This document shows positions 9,166 through 18,043 of a stretch of DNA of 64,000 nucleotides, one piece after another (positions within the stretch are counted from its first letter, which is position 1; each line of letters begins with the position of its first letter). Where the stretch lies: contig JAFAYL010000013.1 in NCBI GenBank assembly GCA_019240405.1, positions 310,001 through 374,000 on the forward strand, written 5' to 3'. The position numbers were made by a program, and so were the translations under genes. This DNA comes from Acidobacteriaceae bacterium (lineage in GTDB: Bacteria; Acidobacteriota; Terriglobia; Bryobacterales; Bryobacteraceae). Below the pieces are notes generated by a model. That model made no database searches and was not told the origin of the DNA. It was given only the letters and a program-made list of their open reading frames with translations.

Positions 9166-10707
9166 TTACGCCAATCGCAGATCCTCGCCTTTCATCTCTT
9201 TTGGCTTATCGATCCCCATGATTCCGAGTATTGTGGGCGCAATGTCCTTCAGAGCGCCGTCTTTACGAAGTTTTACTGGCGGTTCTGTAACGAGAATCAG
9301 TGGCACTGGATTGGTTGTATGGTATGTGTGCGGACCTTTCGTAACAGGATCGATCATCGTTTCGGCATTGCCGTGGTCAGCGGTGATGATCCACGATCCT
9401 CCGGTGCGCTTGAGCGCGCGGTAAATTTCGCCTAATCCAACATCAACGGCTTCGCAGGCGCGAACTGTGGGCTCGAATTTACCGGAGTGGCCCACCATAT
9501 CGGCATTCGCATAGTTCATAACGATGACGTCGAAGCCATTTTGCTCAATTGCCTTTACGACTTTCTCGGTGATCCCCGCAGAACTCATCTCGGGTTGCAT
9601 GTCGTACGTGGGAACTTTTGGCGAGGGAATCAGCTCCCGCTCTTCCCCGGCATACGGCTTTTCGTTTCCGCCGTTGAAGAAGTAGGTGACGTGAGCATAT
9701 TTTTCCGTTTCGGCTACGCGCAGATTTTTGAGACCCGCCTTCGCCATAACCTCGGCAAGAATGTTGTCGGGGTGCTCAGGGGGCAATACGTACGGAAGAG
9801 TCAGGGTTTTGTCGTATTGCGTCATCATCGTGTAGGTGAGATTCTTAGGCACAAGCGAGCGAGATGGTTTTTCGAGCAGGAGATCGGTGAGGGCCAAAGT
9901 AATCTCACGAGCGCGATCCGCTCGATAGTTGAACGTGATCACGCTGTCGTCATCGCGAATCAGTCCGACCGGCTCGCTGCGGCCGTCTATGATCGTGATT
10001 GGCTCGATGAATTCATCGGTGATGCCGCGCTCGTAAGACTTGCGAACGGCGTCAGCGGCAGATTCGGACCTTATGCCACTTCCGAGCACCATTGCGCCGA
10101 ATGCGCGCTCGATTCTGTCCCAGCGTTTGTCTCGATCCATGGCGTAGTAGCGGCCGGAGACGGACGCGATCTGGCCACAGCCGAGCTCCCGAATTTTCCG
10201 CTCGAGCTGTTCGATGTATCCCGCGCCACTTTCGGGTGGCGTGTCGCGGCCATCCGTGAAGCAGTGCGTGAACACATGTTCAAGCCTGTGCATTTTGGCC
10301 ATTTCGAGTAGCGCGAACAAATGGGTGAGCTGCGCATGCACACCGCCGTCGCTGCACAAGCCCAGTAGGTGTAAGCGATGTCCTTGTGCCTTGTGCATGG
10401 CATTGAGCAGCGCCGGATTTTGGAAGAATTCGCCTGTGCTGATGAGAAGGTCGATGCGTGTTACGTCCATGTAGATCACGCGGCCGGCGCCCATATTCAT
10501 ATGACCGACCTCGCTGTTGCCCATCTGGCCTTCGGGGAGCCCGACGTACGGGCCCGATGTTTGGATCAAAGTGTTGGGATATGACTGGATCAAGTGATCG
10601 TATGTGGGTTTGCCCGCCGCTGCGATTGCGTTGCCTTTGATAGTCGGAGAATAGCCCCATCCATCCAGAATCGTCAGTACAACTGGTTTCGCCCGCAAAA
10701 GAGGCAT
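9166..10707 (-). CDS. gpmI: 2,3-bisphosphoglycerate-independent phosphoglycerate mutase
   Basis: Interconverts 3-phosphoglycerate and 2-phosphoglycerate in glycolysis and gluconeogenesis in the cytoplasm. At 513 residues it has the normal length for the manganese-dependent iPGM family of the alkaline phosphatase superfamily. The N-terminal LTILDGWGYS supplies the first metal Asp (D15). GQMGNSEVGHMNMGAGR (from about 61) supplies the nucleophilic Ser (S65) that carries the phosphate. The mid-region GRYYAMDRDKRWDR and the C-terminal TADHGNAE and HTTNPVP motifs are all present. It starts 3 bases after the end of eno, so enolase and mutase, consecutive pathway steps, are made from one transcript. 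Confidence 0.98.
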   Translation of the reverse strand: MPLLRAKPVVLTILDGWGYSPTIKGNAIAAAGKPTYDHLIQSYPNTLIQTSGPYVGLPEGQMGNSEVGHMNMGAGRVIYMDVTRIDLLISTGEFFQNPALLNAMHKAQGHRLHLLGLCSDGGVHAQLTHLFALLEMAKMHRLEHVFTHCFTDGRDTPPESGAGYIEQLERKIRELGCGQIASVSGRYYAMDRDKRWDRIERAFGAMVLGSGIRSESAADAVRKSYERGITDEFIEPITIIDGRSEPVGLIRDDDSVITFNYRADRAREITLALTDLLLEKPSRSLVPKNLTYTMMTQYDKTLTLPYVLPPEHPDNILAEVMAKAGLKNLRVAETEKYAHVTYFFNGGNEKPYAGEERELIPSPKVPTYDMQPEMSSAGITEKVVKAIEQNGFDVIVMNYANADMVGHSGKFEPTVRACEAVDVGLGEIYRALKRTGGSWIITADHGNAETMIDPVTKGPHTYHTTNPVPLILVTEPPVKLRKDGALKDIAPTILGIMGIDKPKEMKGEDLRLA

Positions 10708-10710
10708 GCT

Positions 10711-12006
<1,296 letters not shown>

Positions 12007-12065
12007 TTATTTAGCAGATCTTCTATTATCGTCGGCCTCTTGGCGAGCGAGATAATTTGTCGTCT

Positions 12066-14523
12066 TCACTCGGAACGGAGCGCATTCATTTGATCCATCT
12101 CGGCGGCTCGCCGGGCAGGAAAAAAGCCGGCGAGGATTGCTACGCTGATCAGCGCGAAGACTGTGGATCCGAGCAGCAGCGGATTCGTGGCCGAGGTTCC
12201 AAATAACAGATGTGCGATGAGCTTGCCTGTCCAAGCACATGCTGCAAGACCCGCGGCAGAGCCGGTGAGGCCGATTAAGAGAACCTCTTTCATTACCAGC
12301 GTAAGGACTTGCCGCCGTTGGGCTCCTAGAGCCACGCGGATGCTCATCTCCGCGGTTCGTTTTGTGACGTGAAACGATATAAGCCCGTAGATACCGATCC
12401 CAGCAAGAAGCAGTGCAACTCCGGCGAAAAATGCAGCAAGTAGCGCGGTCAATCGCTGGGCCGTGAGAGAAGCACTTAAACGTTCTTCGACGGTCATGGT
12501 TCTGAGTGATAATGCCGCCCGAGCATTCGGACAATGCGCTCGGCTTGACTCTTGATTGTGTGGGGATCGACTGTTGTGCGGATGTCGGCCGTTATTTCGG
12601 AATCGAGTGAGATGTCTCGGAGAAAGCGATAAATTGCTAACGGGCGGGAGCTCTCGATTTTCCAGAGACTAGCGCTGTTCACGACGCCTAAAATTTCCAA
12701 TTTCTCTGCGTACGGAACAGGCCCGAGATAAACCACGCGCCCTACTGAATCGGCTTTCCCGAATAAGTGCTCGGCGAGACTCTGGCTGATAATCGCCACT
12801 TCAGTACCTCGCGCATAATCCTGCCAACGGAATTCACGTCCACTCAGGACGTGCATTCCGGCGACCCTGAAGAAATTAGGTCCTACACCCTCCAGATCCA
12901 CTTGGATGGGACGCTCAGTAGGAGACTTGGATACAGGGTCTAACCACTCTTCCTCACTCGCTGGTCCAGTAACGGAGAAACTGACAGCTTCGACGCCAGG
13001 AAGGCGCCCGAGTTCTCGGGAAAGTTCCTTGTAATAAGCGCTCGAATCCTGGCCGCTTCCGCTTTTGCTCTGCGGAAACAGCAATATTGTCAAAAAGTGA
13101 TCTCGTTGATATCCGGCATCAGTATGAAGCAGTCTTAGGAGACTTCGACCGAGGAGCAGAGCCGACGCAACTACGACGACAGATAAAGTCATTTGACCCG
13201 TTAGCAAGAGTTTGCCGAAAATAGCCGATTTGCCGAGAATGGACCGCGAGGTGCGTTTGAGTACGTCGATCGGTTCCATTCGGGCTGCATACCAGGCCGG
13301 AGCAATGGCTATTAGCAGTGCTGTAAAGATTGCCACGGCTGCCGTAAACGAGAGCACTCGCCAGTCCGGAGACGTGCTCAAAGAAAGCGGCGTCAACCCG
13401 GTCCATGCGATAGCTATGAGAGCGCGGCTTGTCCAATGAGCCGGCAATAATCCGAATACAGAGCCTGCGAGCGACAACAAAAAGCTCTCAATGACAGGCT
13501 GCCGGAGGAGAACCCAAACATCCGCTCCTAAGGCGGCGCGAACTCCCGATTCATGTTGGTGCGTGATCGCCTTTGCGAGTGACAAGTTGGTGAGGTTTAG
13601 ACAGGTGATAAGCAGTATCGCGCTCACCAGGAGCTGCAGAATCCACAGAGAAGCCGAAAACTTTTTGCGCAAATCTGATACGCCGCGCTCCGCTGATTCA
13701 GTGTGAATGCGCCGCGCGAAGAACCGCGCCAGCCTTGCTCCTTCATAACCCGGCGGCCGCGTCGCTTCCTGAACATGAGGCCAGATTGTTTCAATGCGCG
13801 TTCGCGCCTGGTCAAGGCTGATACCCGGCTTCAATCGTCCGTACAATGTCAACCAGAGCAGCCGAGGATCGCGAAGATCCATTGAGCCGGAGTCGGTTGA
13901 GCGAAAAGATGGGGATTGTCACATCGGCAGATCCGTCGATAGTCAAGCCTGAAAAATTCCGTAAGGACAGCCGTTCACGGTTATCGATGTTGAGCCACCG
14001 ATCCAGCCGTCGTTGGAAAGCAGATTCGAATCGAGGAATTGAACCAATCACGCCATGCGCGAAAGCTGATGACAGCTACCTTTGGCGATATACCTGAGTT
14101 GAGCGCAACGTCGGAATCCGCAATGAAGCGGCCACGTAAGGGTACAACTTGCAAGGTCTCGTAGTAGTCACCCGAAACCGAAGCGAGCTCTGCCACATGG
14201 TGTGACCGGGCTGCATCGAAATTCGTGACTCCGCCGGCCTGATAGGCAAAAAGGTGAGAAAAGATCCGGTTTTGACGGCCGATCTCTTCGAACATTCGCA
14301 AGCTGAGCGGCTGATCCCCGTTGCCGCTATCGGGAATCGTCGTTCTCAGCGCGATCAACTGCTCGGGATGGGGAACCGGCAGCGGCCGCAGAACGATCGC
14401 GTTCAGCAAGGTGAAAATCGCCGTATTCGCGCCAATGCCGATCGCTAGCGTAACGATCGCGATTACGGCGAATTGCGGACTCTTCCGGATGGCGCGAAGC
14501 GCATACACGAAGTCTTTAGCCAC
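12066..14523 (-). pseudogene. MacB/FtsX-type permease (acidobacterial duplicated orphan permease), frameshifted
   Basis: Family proteins are about 800 residues with an N-terminal MacB_PCD segment, two FtsX permease units and no ATPase. Here the same protein is spread over four frames. 14523-13981 has the N-terminus (MAKDFVYALRAIRKSPQFAV, first TM, LRPLPVPHPEQL). About 14045-13900 has the end of the first MacB_PCD (FSGLTIDGSADVTIPI). 13882-12494 has the first FtsX unit and the second MacB_PCD. 12497-12066 has the last FtsX unit (RTAEMSIRVALGAQRRQV, PARRAAEMDQMNALRSE). The frames are 0, 2, 1 and 2 in order, so at least three indels are needed. The last junction is an ATGA overlap and might still be translated, but the first two break the protein. 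It is probably a dead gene, or else a poorly sequenced one. Confidence 0.85.
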
Positions 14524-14538
14524 AGCTACTACTCACGC

Positions 14539-14544
14539 TACAAT
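14539..14544 (+). promoter_or_regulatory. Possible -10 element of rpsU
   Basis: TACAAT lies 60 bases before the rpsU start. About 17 bases upstream is TTAGCC, a poor -35 match. It sits in the 80-base divergent gap between the permease pseudogene and rpsU, the only place a promoter for rpsU can be. Confidence 0.35.
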
Positions 14545-14604
14545 GGGCGTGTTTGCCCACTACTTCATGAGTGATGGGCGTTGCTGGGAAGGTGGTGAAT
14601 TTAA

Positions 14605-14802
14605 TTGGCAGAAGTCCATCTGCAAGACGGTGAGACGCTCGAGAGTGCGCTGCGCCGCTTCAAGAGAAAAGTGCAGCAGGAAGATATTGTTAAAGAGATT
14701 AAGCGGCACTCGTTTTACCTAAAGCCTGGAGAGAAGCGCCGCACCAAGGAAGCGCTCGCCCGCAAGCGCAACCGCAAGAAGCGCCCGCGCGAAATCGAAT
14801 AG
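14605..14802 (+). CDS. rpsU: 30S ribosomal protein bS21
   Basis: 65 residues, basic, typical of bS21 (LQDGETLESALRRFKRKVQQ, then KRHSFYLKPGEKRR and an Arg/Lys-rich tail). bS21 sits near the 3' end of 16S rRNA on the platform and helps initiation. The start is a TTG at 14605 with a GGTGG about 10 bases upstream. The gene is alone on its strand with a clear terminator right after it, so it is monocistronic. Confidence 0.97.
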   Translation: MAEVHLQDGETLESALRRFKRKVQQEDIVKEIKRHSFYLKPGEKRRTKEALARKRNRKKRPREIE

Positions 14803-14820
14803 TTTCAGTTGCTCATCTAG

Positions 14821-14868
14821 AAAGCCCGCAGGTCGTCAATTGCGATCGCGCGGGCTTTTGTTATTGTC
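14821..14868 (+). terminator. Rho-independent terminator of rpsU
   Basis: A 9-bp perfect stem, AAAGCCCGC at 14821-14829 paired with GCGGGCTTT at 14850-14858, is followed by a T-rich tail (TTGTTATTGT). It starts 18 bases after the rpsU stop. Because the stem is flanked by A and T runs it may also act on the minus strand, for the gene ending at 14836. Confidence 0.85.
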
Positions 14869-15708
14869 GAGACGTTCCGGCCCCGGGCTTTTCTTCGTGT
14901 AGCCCGCCGGAATTGCGAATTTGGAGTCGTCGACCGGCCCCGAAACAAAGTTCGAAGATTCGATTTCCGCTTCGAGAGTAAGCGCAACATTCGTCCATTC
15001 CGCGCCCGCAGTTGCCGGCAAGCGGATACCGCTGACTTCCATTTCAATCAGCGCTGGATACCCGTCCAGGTTCATAATTTGTTTGCTTGCCCACATGTCT
15101 ACAGACATCCAGGAGTTTCCAAAGACCGGGGCTGCCGTAAAAGCATCGGCAAACTTGGCAGACAATCGCTTCAATAAATCAGAAAGTTCGCGAGTGGCCG
15201 GGGTCAGTGGCACAATCCAAGCAGTCAACTTGCTAACCACGTCTCTATTCGCATTGCCAACACTGGCTTTCATAGTCGTAATCACCTCAGTGGCGGTCTG
15301 CCCGTCGATTGTGCGGGTTTGCCCCGGTTTGTCCACTGTTACGTTGAGGCCTTTGTTCGGATCCTCGCTGGTGCTCATTCCTTGCTGCTGGATCTGCTCG
15401 CGGATTGCATCGAATGTGGTGACAGAGTAAGTATGCGTCGTGCTGTTCACGAGGGTCACGGTGTGAGCGTCCGAATCGTAGATCACCGAAAACAGGTCGC
15501 CGACCCTCGCCATACGTCCCTCTTTCACGTACACCGTGAATTTCTGTTCCGGTATCGCCGCTGACTTGCCGCCTTCACTTGCCAAAATCTTCCCTATGTC
15601 GAGCAGAGTGCCGCCCTTGAAACGCATCGTCTCGTCATACGTGACATCGGCCAGCAAAAAACCTGCTGCGATACTCACAATTGAGGCGGCGCGTAGAATA
15701 CTTCTCAT
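14836..15708 (-). CDS. Secreted protein of unknown function, 290 aa
   Basis: The open frame extends to 15798, but the ATG at 15706-15708 has GGAGG 6-7 bases upstream and opens into a signal peptide (MRSILRAASIVSIAAGFLLA), so I use it. The mature protein is mostly strand and soluble, with no TM helix. Landmarks are DETMRFKGGTLLDIG, VTLVNSTTHTYSVTTFDAIREQ and IDGQTATEVITTM. The layout resembles periplasmic or outer-membrane-associated DUF4412-like proteins, but I cannot name a family. Its 3' end overlaps the rpsU terminator from the opposite strand. Confidence 0.7.
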   Translation of the reverse strand: MRSILRAASIVSIAAGFLLADVTYDETMRFKGGTLLDIGKILASEGGKSAAIPEQKFTVYVKEGRMARVGDLFSVIYDSDAHTVTLVNSTTHTYSVTTFDAIREQIQQQGMSTSEDPNKGLNVTVDKPGQTRTIDGQTATEVITTMKASVGNANRDVVSKLTAWIVPLTPATRELSDLLKRLSAKFADAFTAAPVFGNSWMSVDMWASKQIMNLDGYPALIEMEVSGIRLPATAGAEWTNVALTLEAEIESSNFVSGPVDDSKFAIPAGYTKKSPGPERLDNNKSPRDRN

Positions 15709-15750
15709 CAGCTTCCTCCAACGCAGAACTATAACAGATGAGACTAGGGC

Positions 15751-15789
15751 AAAACAAAACCGCCGAGCCCTTTTGAGCCAAGGCCCGGC
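15751..15789 (-). terminator. Rho-independent terminator downstream of the radical SAM gene
   Basis: Read on the minus strand, GCCGGGCC (15789-15782) pairs with GGCTCGGC (15769-15762) with one G-U pair. It is followed by GGTTTTGTTTT (complement of 15751-15761). It begins about 30 bases after the stop of the 705-aa radical SAM gene and insulates it from the secreted-protein gene that starts at 15708. Confidence 0.8.
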
Positions 15790-15819
15790 AGTTCCCATCC
15801 TCGGGTTTAAAAGGAGACT

Positions 15820-17937
15820 CTAGTCGCCCATCGCGCCGACTTCTTCGCGGGTTTCTTCTGCAGCGGGCTTCGAAACAGACCCGAGCAGTCCGTCGAGCGG
15901 CACAAAACCGTCTGATTTCTTTTCACCAAGGACATGTTCTCGATAGAGGCGCATCATTTTCTCGTCCTCGAGTTTCTTCTTGAGCGCCGCATCGCGCGCC
16001 CGCATCTTTTCTTCACGCGCATTCTTGGCAATGCCCTTCAGCTCTAGATCATGCTGGCGATCCGCTTTCACATGCTCTTCAACGAGGACTAAGTTGTGAT
16101 CTTTGCTGGCCAGCGGAACGGCCCTGTTGCCGGCGAATATCTCATGCCGTCCGTGCTCGGCGTACCACTTTGTGAGCGTAGCCGTCATGTGCATCTTCTC
16201 GATGATGTTTCTCCAGCCTACGCCGGTGTTGTAGGCGCAAAACGATATCTCGCCTTCTTGCGTAGCGTAAGGAATAATGCACTGCTCGGTGCGGCGGAAA
16301 TCGTAATTGAACAGATCCTGGAACCACATTCCTGCGACAAACAAGAAATTCCAACGATCCGCGCGGCGCTTGTCTATATCGGCGCGTGTTCGGTCGCCGG
16401 TAACTTTTCCGTATTCGCCGGATTGCGCCTTCCTTGACATCCCGAAGCATTTGTCAAATTTCGCGATCAGATCAGTGAGCCGGAAATGAGTCGGAGCCTT
16501 GAACGGGTTGTAATTGCGAAGCAAAGAAAGCGTCACACCGGCAACCGAGAGAAACCTGCCGCGCGCTGCGTCGTTGATGCGCGCGATGTCCTTGGCGAGT
16601 TGATCGGCGTGCAGAAACGCAGTGACAGGAACGTATTCCTTCGTTTCCTTGTCGCACATAACCGCCATTCCGATACCGCAGTTCGGATGACAGCCGCAAC
16701 TAAGCTGTCCCCAATCCGCGGAGGGGCCATGCACGAGGTCGGCAAAATCAGAAAACGTGCTCATGAAACTGATCGGGAACCAGTCGCGAACGGGTTCACC
16801 GATGCCCGTCTGATTCTTCACGTCGTGAGCGAGATGCGAAAGCGTGTAGCGCTGGGCGGTGCGGCGCTCATCTGTGATTCCCTCGTCACGGCCGGTGAAG
16901 GAAACGGGCTGAAACGAGAGGAATGGAATCTTCTTCGGATTATCGAGCGCGAACTGAACGACGTGCCCAACTTGCTCGTTATTGATGCCATTCAGAATCG
17001 TGATCACCGGGACGATATCGACGCCCGCTGTCCATAGATTCTCGATGGCGCGCAGTTTGACATCAAAAAGATTGCCGACGGCGCGGTGCGAGTTCGCCGC
17101 ATTGCCGATTCCATCGAACTGGAGATATGCGTAACGCAGGCCGGCTTCAGCGGCGGCTTTGCAGAATTCAGGGCTCTTCGCGAACTCGATGCCGTTTGTC
17201 GCTGCCTGAACGCTGTTGTAGCCGACTTCCCGAGCGTAACGGACGGCTTCGATGAAATAAGGAGAGAGCGTCGGCTCCCCGCCCGAAAACTGCACTGACA
17301 TCTGACGTCGCGGCTTAATTGAAATCGCGTTATCAAGAAGCGTCTTGATATCTTCCCAGCTCAGCTCATGAACGAAGCCTACCTGATTTGCATCCATGAA
17401 GCACGGATCACACATCATGTTGCAGCGATTCGTCAAATCGATTGTTAGGACCGAGCCGCGGCCGTGTTTGATCGTGCTGGTGCCATGATTGTGTAGCTTC
17501 TCGTCATTGTGGGCGCGAATGTCGCGGCCCGGGAATACGTCTTCGAGGTGCTTTGAGAAAGCCGGATCGATCGACATGACGTCTTCAAAGCGGCCATGCT
17601 TCGGGCACTCTTTGATCATCATGATTTTGCCGTCACGCTCGATGATGCTGGCTTTGATTTCGCCGACCGGTTCGTTCAGCAGAATCTTGTAATCGACTTC
17701 CCCATCGACGATTTTCTTGCGGATCTCAGGGACACACCTCGGGCACAGGGAATCGGTTTCGCGCGGCCAGCCGAGAGGCGGCTTGGATTTCTGGTAGCTC
17801 TTAAGCAGCGGCTTGTCGGACCACCTGGGGGTAAACGAGGGATTCTGGTGAATCTGGTTGAGTCTGTCAAAAACCTGCCATGCGGCGTTCGCACCCACGG
17901 CTACTGCTTTTTCGAAGTACTTAACGGGTTTATGCAT
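15820..17937 (-). CDS. Radical SAM enzyme of the tetraether/membrane-spanning-lipid synthase (Tes/Mss) type
   Basis: 705 residues. The radical SAM cluster motif is CNMMCDPC (C172, C176, C179), with the SAM-binding FSGGEPTLSP about 40 residues later. Upstream is a zinc- or rubredoxin-like site, C65-P-R-C68 with C111-P-K-H-G. Further Cys follow the barrel (SCGCHPNCGIGMAVMC), and a C-terminal block reads CIIPYATQEGEISFCAYN-x-GVGWR. This N-terminal CxxC...CPKHG, extra cluster Cys and FCAYN...R ending is what I recall for MJ0619-type proteins. That family includes archaeal Tes, which joins two lipid tails by a C-C bond, and bacterial Mss. The length exceeds archaeal Tes by a charged C-terminal extension. 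It is transcribed alone, with its own terminator. Radical SAM is certain; the lipid role is inferred. Confidence 0.75.
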   Translation of the reverse strand: MHKPVKYFEKAVAVGANAAWQVFDRLNQIHQNPSFTPRWSDKPLLKSYQKSKPPLGWPRETDSLCPRCVPEIRKKIVDGEVDYKILLNEPVGEIKASIIERDGKIMMIKECPKHGRFEDVMSIDPAFSKHLEDVFPGRDIRAHNDEKLHNHGTSTIKHGRGSVLTIDLTNRCNMMCDPCFMDANQVGFVHELSWEDIKTLLDNAISIKPRRQMSVQFSGGEPTLSPYFIEAVRYAREVGYNSVQAATNGIEFAKSPEFCKAAAEAGLRYAYLQFDGIGNAANSHRAVGNLFDVKLRAIENLWTAGVDIVPVITILNGINNEQVGHVVQFALDNPKKIPFLSFQPVSFTGRDEGITDERRTAQRYTLSHLAHDVKNQTGIGEPVRDWFPISFMSTFSDFADLVHGPSADWGQLSCGCHPNCGIGMAVMCDKETKEYVPVTAFLHADQLAKDIARINDAARGRFLSVAGVTLSLLRNYNPFKAPTHFRLTDLIAKFDKCFGMSRKAQSGEYGKVTGDRTRADIDKRRADRWNFLFVAGMWFQDLFNYDFRRTEQCIIPYATQEGEISFCAYNTGVGWRNIIEKMHMTATLTKWYAEHGRHEIFAGNRAVPLASKDHNLVLVEEHVKADRQHDLELKGIAKNAREEKMRARDAALKKKLEDEKMMRLYREHVLGEKKSDGFVPLDGLLGSVSKPAAEETREEVGAMGD

Positions 17938-18043
17938 GTTCCGTGTTTATTACCACCCAGTATAGAATCGGGGTAAGTCATTGATAAGAAAAAAGAGGCG
18001 AAGTGCGTGGATTGGTGGTTGTATGGGCAATTAGGGCTGCTGA

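Noticed and set aside
9487-10311. Plus-strand 274-codon open frame opposite gpmI
   Set aside because: It lies wholly inside gpmI, whose active-site motifs are complete; the opposite frame is a shadow of GC-rich codons.
12494-12497. ATGA overlap as two separate intact permease genes
   Set aside because: Both parts are needed for one permease and two further frame changes exist upstream, so the whole locus is treated as one broken gene.
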